Positions 7,968-16,017 of a DNA stretch of 64,000 nt are shown piece after piece. How positions within the stretch are numbered: the stretch's first letter is position 1; the number at the start of each line of letters is the position of its first letter. This DNA is from Eubacterium sp. MSJ-21. Its GTDB lineage: Bacteria > Bacillota > Clostridia > Lachnospirales > Lachnospiraceae. The DNA is taken from the NCBI RefSeq assembly GCF_018918185.1, contig NZ_JAHLPZ010000001.1:1-64000 (forward strand), written 5' to 3'. The position numbers were made by a program, and so were the translations under genes. The notes under the pieces are model-generated. The model saw only the letters and a list, made by a program, of their open reading frames with translations, had not been told where the DNA came from and searched no databases.

Positions 7968-9332
7968 ATGTACAGATTAACGATAAAGGATATATTGGAA
8001 GCAACAGGCGGCGTATTGCTGTGTGGCGATGAAAATACAGAGATCAAAGATGTCTGCATCAATTCCAAGGAGATCAAGCCGGGTGATTTGTTTGTCCCGA
8101 TCATCGGGGAGCGGGTCGATGCGCATCGTTTTATCGAGAGCGCACTTCACACAGGTGCGGCAACTCTGACATCACAACATACCGATATTGTCGTATCGGA
8201 GAAGCCGTTTGTCTACGTGAGTGATACAGAAAAAGCGTTGCAGGATATCGGCGCTTATGTGCGCAGGAAGTTTAAGAAGCCGGTTATCGGTGTGACCGGA
8301 AGTGTTGGAAAGACGACAACGAGACAGATGATTGCAACCGTACTTTCGGGATGCTTAAATGTCTATCAGACCGAGGGCAATCTGAATTCCCAGATCGGTG
8401 TGCCGCTGACCCTTCGACGGATTGACGAGAACGCAGAGGCAGCCGTGCTTGAAATGGGTATCAGCGAACCGGGACAGATGGAGATTCTGTCTGACATGGT
8501 GAAGCCGGATATCTGTGTCGTGACGATGATCGGTGTTGCGCATATCGAATTTATGAAGACGCGTGAGAATATCCGCAAAGAGAAGCTGTCTATCATCAAT
8601 CATATGAGCCCGGATGGTGTGCTGTTCTTAAACGGCGACGATGCATTGCTCGCAGAAGTGAAAGGTGATATCGGTGTCCGTACATTTACATACGGCACTG
8701 GTGCGGACTGCGATTACCGGGCGGAGAATCTGCATATGGAAGATTACCAGTATGTATATGATTTCGTGCATGGAGACACGCGTGTGCATGTGCGGCTCAA
8801 CGCACTTGGCAGGCACAATGTCGGAAATTCACTGGTCGGTCTTGCGATCGCGGATTATATGGGATTGGATCTGGAAAAGGCAGCAGCCGGACTTTCCGAG
8901 TTCAAGGGACTTCGACAGAAGCTGATTCGTGTTCCGGGTAAATATACGATTATCGATGATACTTATAATGCAAGTCCGGATTCCATGAAGGCAAGTCTGG
9001 ATGTGCTGGAGGACCTGGAAACAACGGGTAAGAAAATTGCGGTGCTTGGTGATATGTTCGAGCTTGGCGAAAATGCAGAACAGTATCATTATGAAGTCGG
9101 AAAATACGTGGCGACGAAGAAGCTCGATGAGCTGGTCGTAGTCGGGGATCTGGCACAGCATATCATGCAGGGTGTGAAGGACAGCAACTCCGATATCAAC
9201 TGTTACAGCTTCAAGGACAATGGCGAGGTTGCTTTGTATCTGCTTTCTGTGATGCAGCCGGAAGATATCGTGCTGATCAAAGGCTCGAATGGTATGCATC
9301 TGGATGAAGTTGTAAATAATATGCTTGGATAA
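7968..9332 (+). CDS. murF: UDP-N-acetylmuramoyl-tripeptide--D-Ala-D-Ala ligase
   Basis: Cytoplasmic Mur ligase adding D-Ala-D-Ala to the UDP-MurNAc-tripeptide, the last soluble step of peptidoglycan precursor synthesis. 454 residues, a normal length. The N-terminal substrate domain has CINSKEIKPGDLFVP. The central ATPase has GVTGSVGKTTTRQM with the Mur P-loop near residues 107-118 and the NSQIGVPLT block. The C-terminal domain has DDTYNASPDSM and VLGDMFELG. GGGAGG precedes the ATG. Downstream is a terminator hairpin. Confidence 0.96.
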   Translation: MYRLTIKDILEATGGVLLCGDENTEIKDVCINSKEIKPGDLFVPIIGERVDAHRFIESALHTGAATLTSQHTDIVVSEKPFVYVSDTEKALQDIGAYVRRKFKKPVIGVTGSVGKTTTRQMIATVLSGCLNVYQTEGNLNSQIGVPLTLRRIDENAEAAVLEMGISEPGQMEILSDMVKPDICVVTMIGVAHIEFMKTRENIRKEKLSIINHMSPDGVLFLNGDDALLAEVKGDIGVRTFTYGTGADCDYRAENLHMEDYQYVYDFVHGDTRVHVRLNALGRHNVGNSLVGLAIADYMGLDLEKAAAGLSEFKGLRQKLIRVPGKYTIIDDTYNASPDSMKASLDVLEDLETTGKKIAVLGDMFELGENAEQYHYEVGKYVATKKLDELVVVGDLAQHIMQGVKDSNSDINCYSFKDNGEVALYLLSVMQPEDIVLIKGSNGMHLDEVVNNMLG

Positions 9333-9385
9333 TAAGATACATGAATTGTGACAGTGGCATGGCGATGAAACAATTTGTGTATCCG

Positions 9386-9419
9386 ATGAGGTTCTATGGA
9401 TGCATAGGACCTCATTTTT
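9386..9419 (+). terminator. murF terminator
   Basis: ATGAGGTTCTAT (9386-9397) pairs, with one mismatch, with ATAGGACCTCAT (9404-9415), followed by TTTT. Confidence 0.75.
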
Positions 9420-9609
9420 AATGTGGTAAGCAATGGAAATGCTTGTACATATGTTGATGTGTGAAATCATGGGACTATATATAGATAAGAGCGTGCGTAT
9501 TGTGCGGCTACACTTGCACGAGCCAGTGGAATGTGAAAACACATATGAAATAATCCGGCGGCATGATAGGATGTAATTGTGAAAAATCCGTAAATTATGA
9601 AAATACAGG

Positions 9610-9638
9610 TTGACAGTCAGAACATGGTGTGCTATATT
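9610..9638 (+). promoter_or_regulatory. rubrerythrin promoter
   Basis: TTGACA at 9610-9615 and TATATT at 9633-9638 are separated by 17 bases, a near-consensus sigma-A promoter. It predicts a leader of about 140 bases before the start codon at 9783. The stretch between the murF terminator and this promoter (9420-9609) shows nothing I can name. Confidence 0.7.
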
Positions 9639-9650
9639 AACAATAACAAA

Positions 9651-9663
9651 AATGATAATCATT
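9651..9663. promoter_or_regulatory. Fur/PerR-type box
   Basis: AATGATAATCATT is a perfect palindrome (AATGAT-A-ATCATT) matching the core of Fur-family operators. It starts about 12 bases after the -10 box, where a bound repressor would block initiation or early elongation. PerR or Fur control of rubrerythrin genes is common in clostridia. Which family member acts here is inference. Confidence 0.65.
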
Positions 9664-9782
9664 ACTGATTTGGAAAAATGTGGATCAATCAGTTCTCGTA
9701 AGTATCATTTTGTATAATTGCAGATATTATAGCAAAGTATATCATGTGTATAAACATGTGGAAGAATGAAAGGAGATTTATT

Positions 9783-10370
9783 ATGAAATTTGTATGTACA
9801 GTATGTGGATATGTTTATGAAGGTGACGCAGCTCCGGCAGAGTGCCCAATCTGCCATGCTGGCGCAGATAAGTTCAAGAAAGTAGAAGACGGAGCGATGA
9901 CACTGGCTGCAGAGCATGAGTTTGGCGTATATGCTTCTACTGTAAAGAACAATCCGGAAATCAGCGACGAGGATAAGAAGTTTATCTTCGATCAGCTTAA
10001 AGCAAACTTCAATGGTGAGTGCTCAGAGGTTGGTATGTACCTTTGCATGGCAAGAATCGCACACCGTGAAGGCTACCCTGAGATCGGTCTCTACTGGGAG
10101 AAGGCAGCTTACGAAGAAGCAGAGCATGCAGCAAAGTTTGCTGAGATGTTAGGTGAGGATTTAGAGCCAAACATGACAAGTTCTACAAAGAAGAACCTTG
10201 CTTGGAGAGTTGACTGCGAATATGGCGCAACAGCAGGTAAGGTTGACCTTGCAAAATGCGCTAAGAAGAATAATCTGGATGCAATCCACGACACGGTTCA
10301 TGAGATGGCAAGAGACGAGGCTAGACATGGCAAAGCATTAGAAGGATTACTTAAGAGGTACTTTGGTTAA
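9783..10370 (+). CDS. reverse-type rubrerythrin (peroxide reductase)
   Basis: A 195-residue protein with ATG 9783 behind AAAGGAG. The rubredoxin-like Fe(Cys)4 domain is at the N-terminus (C5-xx-C8 and C21-PI-C24), with the diiron four-helix domain after it. This is the reverse order typical of clostridial revRbr, which reduces H2O2 with electrons from NADH via rubredoxin reductase. Diiron ligands appear in ECSEVGMY, AAYEEAEHAA and ARDEARHGKAL. Cytoplasmic oxygen-defence enzyme. A Fur/PerR-like box sits at its promoter. It appears to be monocistronic, with an elaborate palindromic structure downstream. Confidence 0.95.
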   Translation: MKFVCTVCGYVYEGDAAPAECPICHAGADKFKKVEDGAMTLAAEHEFGVYASTVKNNPEISDEDKKFIFDQLKANFNGECSEVGMYLCMARIAHREGYPEIGLYWEKAAYEEAEHAAKFAEMLGEDLEPNMTSSTKKNLAWRVDCEYGATAGKVDLAKCAKKNNLDAIHDTVHEMARDEARHGKALEGLLKRYFG

Positions 10371-10372
10371 GC

Positions 10373-10503
10373 TACAAGCCATGCAAAACAGTAAAAATAA
10401 CGCTCCGCAAGTTTACTTGCAGGGGCGTTTATTTTTACTGTTTTATACGGCGCCAGCCGTCCATGAAACAGCCCGAAGGGCTGTGAATGGGGCATGGCTT
10501 GTA
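10373..10503 (+). repeat. nested palindrome / structured terminator after rubrerythrin
   Basis: TACAAGCCATGC (10373-10384) pairs with GCATGGCTTGTA (10492-10503) and encloses a 54-base near-perfect hairpin (10388-10441: ACAGTAAAAATAACGCTCC paired with GGGGCGTTTATTTTTACTGT, ending in T-rich sequence) and a second hairpin ACAGCCCGAAGGGCTGT (10468-10484). The first inner hairpin is a terminator. The sequence GCCGTCCATG (10456-10465) also occurs on the minus strand of the palindrome at 19236-19495, in matching orientation relative to the core. Confidence 0.7.
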
Positions 10504-10507
10504 AGTA

Positions 10508-10954
10508 GTCATATATGCCATACTTAACCATATTGGGGGAAATTTTGCTGTTTTGAAAAACCTACCCAATTCCAATCAGAAAAATAAACTGCAATTGGGT
10601 AAAAAAGAAAAATAAGAAAAATTTCCCCAAGCATTTAGGCAAATATATGAAAAATGATTGGGTAAAATTTTCAAATAAGAGATTTTTCCCCAACGGCAAC
10701 CGGAAACGACAAAACTGCTTTGGGAAAAATAATGGATTTAAAAAAATCCCCCAAAAGCATAACGAAAAACTGCGTGACGGCAATCATCATGTATGTGATT
10801 GAAGAGAAAATAACAGAAGTATTAGAGAGATATCGGAAGTTGACGGAGTTGGAGAAAATCATCGGATTGTCAAATGGGAAAAAATGCGATAGAATATAAG
10901 ACAATTTATTGAACCGAACGAGATTGGGTGCAGATTGAGGAGACAGACGAAACA
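10508..10954 (+). other. A+T-rich gene-free stretch with recurring CCCCAA hairpins
   Basis: No convincing gene. TTGGGGGAAATTTTG near 10530 is nearly the inverse of AAAAATTTCCCCAA near 10617-10630 and encloses CCCAATT/AATTGGG. A second hairpin pairs ATTTTTCCCCAA (about 10681-10692) with TTGGGAAAAAT (about 10719-10730). Further TCCCCCAA and ATTGGGTA motifs occur. It may be a structured leader of the GGDEF gene. No known riboswitch motif was recognised. Confidence 0.35.
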
Positions 10955-12733
10955 ATGCGATTCCTTCAGAAACAATATAATAAAAAATGGATGCTTCCGT
11001 TGCTGACTTTTGTAGTCGGATGTTTGATTTTGACAGCGTTTCTACATCATTCTTATGATACAAACCGAAAACAGGTGCGGATGATTACGGAGCTGAATGC
11101 AAGCACCTATGCGGAACGACTGCGCGACGATATGAACCGCGGAGTTGCTATTGCCGATGCACTGAAAGCGATCATAATCAGCGGGAATGGGACAATTGAC
11201 AATTTTGAAAAGGTATCTGAGAATCTGATGTCAGATTTTGTTCAAAGCATACAAATTGCACCGGATGGGGTTGTCACAGAGATTTACCCGGCGGAAGGAA
11301 ATGAGGCAGGAAAGATAGACCTGCTTCATGATGAAAATCGTGGGGAAATCTGCCGCTATGGAAGAGATAACAATTGTGTAACGATGCAGGGACCGTTTGA
11401 TTTAAAGCAGGGAGGCCGTGGAATTGCAGTTCGCTATCCTGTCTATCTTGAGGCGGCGGATGGGAATCCTGTATTCTGGGGATTTACCATAGTGATTATC
11501 CGGGTTCCGGAAATTTTTGAAGAGTCGGTGCAGGCTCTTACGGAGTTTGGGTATGATTACTGCCTGACCAAGACGGTTTCTCCGCTTTCGGAAGAACGTG
11601 AGAGATTATCCTTCTCGAAAGAAGATTTGACAAATCCGGTTACATATACGTTTGAATTCGGCGGCTGTACATTTAATCTGGCAGTCACGCCAAAAGATGG
11701 ATGGAAGCAAGGGAGGAAGATACTTCCGAATCTGGTTCTTGGATTCTTCATTGTATTATTTTTGACGGGATTGATGATTGTCATTCTTGTAATCGAATTC
11801 CATCGGGAGGTATTAAAGAAGATAGCAATCACGGATCCACTAACCGGACTTTTGAACCGGGATGGGTTTGATGAACAAATCAAAAGTGCACTACAGGATA
11901 CCCCGGATGCGCATTGCGTGGGAATTCAGACAGACATTGATGACTTCAAATTTATCAATGATATGTATGGACATGAAGCGGGTGATACCGCGCTTCGGAT
12001 ACTTGCGCAGAGTATGCGGAATGCTTTTGAAAAGGATGCGATTCTATGCAGAAATGGTGGCGATGAATTCTCGGCGGTTCTGATAGGAATGACGGAGGCA
12101 GAAGCGAAGGAAAAAATCGAGGAATTCACTATGCAGCCTAGATATATCACACAGAATGGAGAGAAACGTCCATTTTATATTTCGCTTGGGTATGCAGAAT
12201 ATCCGAAGGATTGTGATGATGTATCGGAATTAATCCGCTGTGCGGATATGGCACTTTATGCGGTGAAATTACACGGAAAGCATAGCTGCTGTGCGTATGA
12301 GGGTAACTACAAAGTGCAGAATAGAAGCCAGTTGGGATTTGCACTTCAGGATGTGTCAAGGAATCTGCCGGGGGCATTTCTGATATACATTGCAGATAAA
12401 ACGAATGACCGCATCTTATTTGCGAATCAGGAGTTGATAGAATTTGCGGGATGTAAGGACTACGAAGAGTTTCTTGCATATACGGATCAGCGATTCCGGA
12501 ACCTGATTCATCCGGAGGAGCAGGATGCGGTTGAGACGAGCATCTGGAAGCAGATTGATTCGGGAAAAAGTGGAAACAATGATTATGTCAAATTCCGTTT
12601 TGCGAAAAAAGACGGAACGTATCGACCGGTATTCGATCATGGAAGAATCGTAAAGAACCGGTATTATGGAAATGTATTTTATGTGTTGATTATGGATTGT
12701 GCTCTGATTGATTCATATTATGACAAAATGTGA
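10955..12733 (+). CDS. membrane diguanylate cyclase, CHASE-GGDEF-PAS
   Basis: A 592-residue protein from ATG 10955 (GAGGAGA upstream; a GTG at 10928 would add 9 residues). Two membrane helices, about 13-31 and 260-281, bracket an extracytoplasmic sensor of about 230 residues resembling a CHASE-type domain. The GGDEF domain follows, with ITDPLTGLLNRDGF and an intact GGDEF at residues 368-372, so c-di-GMP synthesis is plausible. The product-inhibition RxxD site is not evident. The C-terminal ~130 residues read as a PAS-like domain (GAFLIYIADKTNDRILFAN, FRFAKKDGTYRPVF). PAS after GGDEF is the reverse of the commonest order. No EAL domain and no effector lie nearby. Confidence 0.88.
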   Translation: MRFLQKQYNKKWMLPLLTFVVGCLILTAFLHHSYDTNRKQVRMITELNASTYAERLRDDMNRGVAIADALKAIIISGNGTIDNFEKVSENLMSDFVQSIQIAPDGVVTEIYPAEGNEAGKIDLLHDENRGEICRYGRDNNCVTMQGPFDLKQGGRGIAVRYPVYLEAADGNPVFWGFTIVIIRVPEIFEESVQALTEFGYDYCLTKTVSPLSEERERLSFSKEDLTNPVTYTFEFGGCTFNLAVTPKDGWKQGRKILPNLVLGFFIVLFLTGLMIVILVIEFHREVLKKIAITDPLTGLLNRDGFDEQIKSALQDTPDAHCVGIQTDIDDFKFINDMYGHEAGDTALRILAQSMRNAFEKDAILCRNGGDEFSAVLIGMTEAEAKEKIEEFTMQPRYITQNGEKRPFYISLGYAEYPKDCDDVSELIRCADMALYAVKLHGKHSCCAYEGNYKVQNRSQLGFALQDVSRNLPGAFLIYIADKTNDRILFANQELIEFAGCKDYEEFLAYTDQRFRNLIHPEEQDAVETSIWKQIDSGKSGNNDYVKFRFAKKDGTYRPVFDHGRIVKNRYYGNVFYVLIMDCALIDSYYDKM

Positions 12734-12783
12734 TTGGCAGTGCCCATACATCTCAATAAGCAAAATAGAAAAGAGGCAACAAC

Positions 12784-13266
12784 ATGGGTAAAAAAGAAGA
12801 GAAAACAAATGTGATGCGTCTGCTCGATCAGGCGAAAATCGAATATAAGCATTACTGCTATGCAGGCACGGATGCGGTCGGCGGCATGGAGGTTGTCGAG
12901 GTACTGCACCAGGATCCGGATCAGGCATTTAAGACACTGGTCACAGTCGGCAAATCCGGCGAACACTATGTGTTTGTGATTCCGGTCAATCAGGAGCTTG
13001 ATTTGAAGAAAGCGGCAGAGGCTGCCGGTGAAAAATCCATCGCGATGATCAAGTCCAAGGAATTGCTGCCGTTAACCGGCTATATTCATGGCGGATGTTC
13101 ACCACTTGGAATGAAGAAGCAGTTCCGTATATTCTTTCACCAGACTGCCAATGATTTTGAGACGATTATGTTCTCGGCAGGAAAGATCGGCTATCAGGTG
13201 GAGGTAAGTCCGGAAGCACTCCGGAAGATCCTGAAATACGAGACCTGTGATCTGGTAAAGGAATAA
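12784..13266 (+). CDS. ybaK: Cys-tRNA(Pro)/Cys-tRNA(Cys) deacylase YbaK
   Basis: A 160-residue YbaK/EbsC family editing enzyme that hydrolyses mischarged aminoacyl-tRNA in trans. Recognisable blocks are FKTLVTVGKSG, FVIPVNQELDLKKAA, and LTGYIHGGCSPLGMKKQF, the family's GxxxPxG region. The start ATG 12784 follows AGAGGC. It lies just before the T-box-aspS unit, but the T-box leader separates the two transcripts. Confidence 0.92.
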   Translation: MGKKEEKTNVMRLLDQAKIEYKHYCYAGTDAVGGMEVVEVLHQDPDQAFKTLVTVGKSGEHYVFVIPVNQELDLKKAAEAAGEKSIAMIKSKELLPLTGYIHGGCSPLGMKKQFRIFFHQTANDFETIMFSAGKIGYQVEVSPEALRKILKYETCDLVKE

Positions 13267-13299
13267 AAAAATCGTATAAATCCCTTTACATTTGCCGAT

Positions 13300-13626
13300 A
13301 ATTAGCTTATAATCGAAACAATTATAGGGAAAAAGCGTTGAAGGAGACTACCGACAACAGGACATGACAGGGAATATGGTCACCGACTGAGAGCCATAAC
13401 ATGACACCATGTCTGGTGGAACACTACCGGAGCTGATAAGCTGAAGCCTACGTGGAGCTACATCCTAAGAGGTCTAGGTTTATCCGGAGCATTCACGTTA
13501 CGAATGAAGAGAGGAATCCGTCTTATATATATTTATTACAGATGGTTTCAATGCGGGTGGTACCGCGGATGTAACACATGTACATTCGTCCCGAGGTCAA
13601 AGCACATTTGACTTCGGGATTTTTTA
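13300..13626 (+). ncRNA. T-box leader of aspS
   Basis: A transcribed leader of about 320 bases before aspS. The invariant T-box GGTGGTACCGCGG is at 13556-13568. It is followed by the terminator stem TCCCGAGGTCAAA...TTTGACTTCGGGA and T6 (about 13589-13625). Upstream, 13320-13500 contains the stem I/II region with alternating purine-rich loops. Uncharged tRNA, expected to be tRNA-Asp, would pair through its CCA end with the TGG of the T-box and favour the antiterminator. I could not fix the specifier codon with certainty. Confidence 0.93.
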
Positions 13627-13648
13627 ATGCAGAAAAGGAGATAGGAAA

Positions 13649-15397
13649 ATGCAGGCAAACATTTACAGAGACATGACAATGGCGCAGGTATCAGAAGACC
13701 TTGTCGGAAAAGAAATCAGACTGGCAGGATGGGTAGAGAACATCCGTGACCACGGTGGAGTATCCTTCGTGGATTTACGCGACATGTATGGCGTGATGCA
13801 GGTCGTTATGCGTGATACAACGCTGCTTGATGGAATTACCAAGGAGCAGTGTATCTCCGTAGCAGGACTGGTACAGCATCGTGACGAGGAGACATACAAT
13901 CCGAAAATCCCAACCGGAACGATCGAGCTGGAAGCACATGAGGTAGATATCTTAGGAAAGGTGTACAAGCAGCTTCCGTTCGAGGTGACAACCTCCAAGG
14001 AAGTCCGTGAGGATGTCCGTCTGAAATATCGGTACTTAGACCTTCGTAACCGCAAGGTAAAGGAGAACATGATCTTCCGTTCCAACGTCATTTCATTCCT
14101 TCGTCAGAAGATGACAGAGATGGGATTCATGGAGATTCAGACACCAATCCTTTGCGCATCATCTCCGGAGGGCGCACGTGATTATATCGTGCCATCCAGA
14201 AGATATAAGGGTAAATTCTATGCACTTCCACAGGCACCACAGCAGTACAAGCAGCTTTTGATGGTGTCCGGATTTGATAAATATTTCCAGATCGCACCTT
14301 GTTTTCGAGATGAGGATGCAAGAGCCGACCGTTCTCCAGGTGAGTTCTATCAGCTCGACTTCGAGATGAGCTTTGCAACCCAGGAAGACGTATTCAAGGT
14401 TGGAGAGGAAGTGCTTACCGCAGCATTTAAGAAATTCGCTCCGAAGGGATACACCGTTACAGAAGCACCATACCCAATCATCAGCTACAAGGAAGCAATG
14501 CTGAAATATGGTACAGATAAGCCGGATCTTCGCAATCCACTTGAAATCATCGATGTGACAGAGTTCTTCCAGAGATGTACATTTGCACCATTCCACGGCA
14601 AGACCGTTCGTGCGATTGCAGTACAGAAGAAGCTTTCCAAGGGACAGCATGAGAAGATGCTGAAGTTCGCGCAGTCTATCGGTATGGGCGGACTCGGATA
14701 TCTCGAAGTATTGGAAGATGGTTCTTACAAGGGACCAATCGACAAGTTTATTCCGGATGATATGAAGCAGGAGCTCAAAGATCTCGCAGGTTTGAAGGAA
14801 CTTGATACGATTTTCTTCATCGCCGATACAGAGAAGCAGGCAGCTCTCTTTGCAGGACAGATTCGTACCGAGCTTGGAAACCGCCTTGACTTGCTTGAGA
14901 AGAATGCATATCGTTTCTGCTACATTAACGACTTCCCGATGTTTGAGTACAATGTGGAAGAGAAGAAGATTGGATTTACACACAACCCATTCTCTATGCC
15001 ACAGGGCGGCTTAGAGGCATTAAATGAGAAAGATCCATTGGAGATTCTTGCATACCAGTACGATATCGTATGTAATGGCGTGGAGCTTTCATCCGGTGCC
15101 GTTCGTAATCATGACATGCAGATTATGGAGAAGGCATTTGAGATTGCAGGCTATGATAAGAGTGTTCTGGAGGAGAAGTTTGGAGCACTTTACAATGCAT
15201 TCCAGTTTGGAGCACCACCACATGCAGGTATGGCTCCGGGTGTCGACCGTATGATCATGTTGCTTCGTAACGAGGAGAATATCCGAGAGGTTATTCCATT
15301 CCCTATGAGTGGAACCGCACAGGATCTCATGTGTGGCGCACCAAACGAAGTCACAGAGCAGCAGCTCCGTGAAGTTCATATCAAAGTACGCCAGTAG
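13649..15397 (+). CDS. aspS: aspartate--tRNA ligase
   Basis: Class II synthetase of 582 residues, matching bacterial-type AspRS with the GAD insertion. The N-terminal OB-fold anticodon domain has AGWVENIRDHGGVSFVDLRD. Motif 2 is FRDEDARADRSPGEFYQLD and motif 3 GAPPHAGMAPGVDRMIMLL. AAAAGGAGA precedes the ATG. Expression is gated by the T-box leader. Given gatCAB downstream, it could be a non-discriminating enzyme that also charges tRNA-Asn, with GatCAB amidating the product. That cannot be decided here. Confidence 0.97.
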   Translation: MQANIYRDMTMAQVSEDLVGKEIRLAGWVENIRDHGGVSFVDLRDMYGVMQVVMRDTTLLDGITKEQCISVAGLVQHRDEETYNPKIPTGTIELEAHEVDILGKVYKQLPFEVTTSKEVREDVRLKYRYLDLRNRKVKENMIFRSNVISFLRQKMTEMGFMEIQTPILCASSPEGARDYIVPSRRYKGKFYALPQAPQQYKQLLMVSGFDKYFQIAPCFRDEDARADRSPGEFYQLDFEMSFATQEDVFKVGEEVLTAAFKKFAPKGYTVTEAPYPIISYKEAMLKYGTDKPDLRNPLEIIDVTEFFQRCTFAPFHGKTVRAIAVQKKLSKGQHEKMLKFAQSIGMGGLGYLEVLEDGSYKGPIDKFIPDDMKQELKDLAGLKELDTIFFIADTEKQAALFAGQIRTELGNRLDLLEKNAYRFCYINDFPMFEYNVEEKKIGFTHNPFSMPQGGLEALNEKDPLEILAYQYDIVCNGVELSSGAVRNHDMQIMEKAFEIAGYDKSVLEEKFGALYNAFQFGAPPHAGMAPGVDRMIMLLRNEENIREVIPFPMSGTAQDLMCGAPNEVTEQQLREVHIKVRQ

Positions 15398-15497
15398 TAT
15401 TTTTCAGCAAAGAGAAGGCAATTGTGATTTCATATGAATTGCTTGCGTTAACATGAATGATATGTTTGCGGAAATAATCATTAGAAGAGTAGTATAT

Positions 15498-15644
15498 TGA
15501 GATGTTCGGATTTATTATTCTTAAGCAGACCGTTGAAGCACGTTGGTACTTAATAAGTGACAATTTATTGGCACGAATTTAGTACCACTACGTGCTGAAC
15601 CGAGCGAGAGCGCGTCTGCGTAGAAAATAAATCCGAACATCTCA
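15498..15644 (+). repeat. type-B three-way-junction palindrome, copy 1
   Basis: TGAGATGTTCGGATTTATT at 15498-15516 is the exact inverse of 15626-15644. Inside, GCAGAC (15525-15530) pairs with GTCTGC (15614-15619). An inner hairpin closes with AGCAC (15537-15541)/GTGCT (15592-15596) and extends through GGTACT/AGTACC. The 3' side of the junction is GAGCGAGAGCGCG. It sits between aspS and gatC. A copy with the same core is at 57420-57652. The next 71 bases (15645-15715) hold a small GAACC/GGTTC hairpin and the gatC ribosome site. Confidence 0.8.
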
Positions 15645-15715
15645 GAACCAGCAGGTTCATTGATTATTTTTGCAAACTATGATATGTCGATTTGCAAGCA
15701 TTATAGGAGGAAAAT

Positions 15716-16003
15716 ATGACGATTACAGACGAAACAATTGATTATGTAGGTATTCTGGCGAAGCTCGAGCTTTCCGATGAGGAAAAAGAGCAGGCGAAGC
15801 AGGATATGTCGAATATGCTGGAATACGTCAGCAAATTAAATGAGCTCGATACCGATTCCGTGGAACCGATGAGCCATGCGTTTCCGGTCAGCAACGTATT
15901 CCGTGAGGATGTTGTGACAAATTCGGATGACAGAGACAATCTTCTGGCAAATGCACCAGAGCAAAAAGATGGCTGTTATAAAGTGCCGAAGACATTTGAC
16001 TAA
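15716..16003 (+). CDS. gatC: Asp/Glu-tRNA(Asn/Gln) amidotransferase subunit C
   Basis: A 95-residue helical GatC subunit that stabilises GatA within the GatCAB complex. The typical C-terminal pattern is [18 protein letters not shown] followed by [26 protein letters not shown] precedes the ATG. It is the first gene of the gatCAB operon, 14 bases before gatA. Confidence 0.95.
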   Translation: MTITDETIDYVGILAKLELSDEEKEQAKQDMSNMLEYVSKLNELDTDSVEPMSHAFPVSNVFREDVVTNSDDRDNLLANAPEQKDGCYKVPKTFD

Positions 16004-16017
16004 GGAGGGCGGTATAG

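Noticed and set aside
8829-9662. A 277-residue minus-strand frame opposite murF
   Set aside because: Shadow of murF: it lies antisense to a clear coding sequence and has His/Ile/Cys-rich composition without motifs.
10928-10954. GTG 10928 as start of the GGDEF gene
   Set aside because: It lacks a ribosome site; ATG 10955 has GAGGAGA at a workable distance and gives a normal membrane-helix N-terminus.
14159-14983. A 274-residue minus-strand frame opposite aspS
   Set aside because: Antisense shadow of aspS with no motifs or ribosome site.
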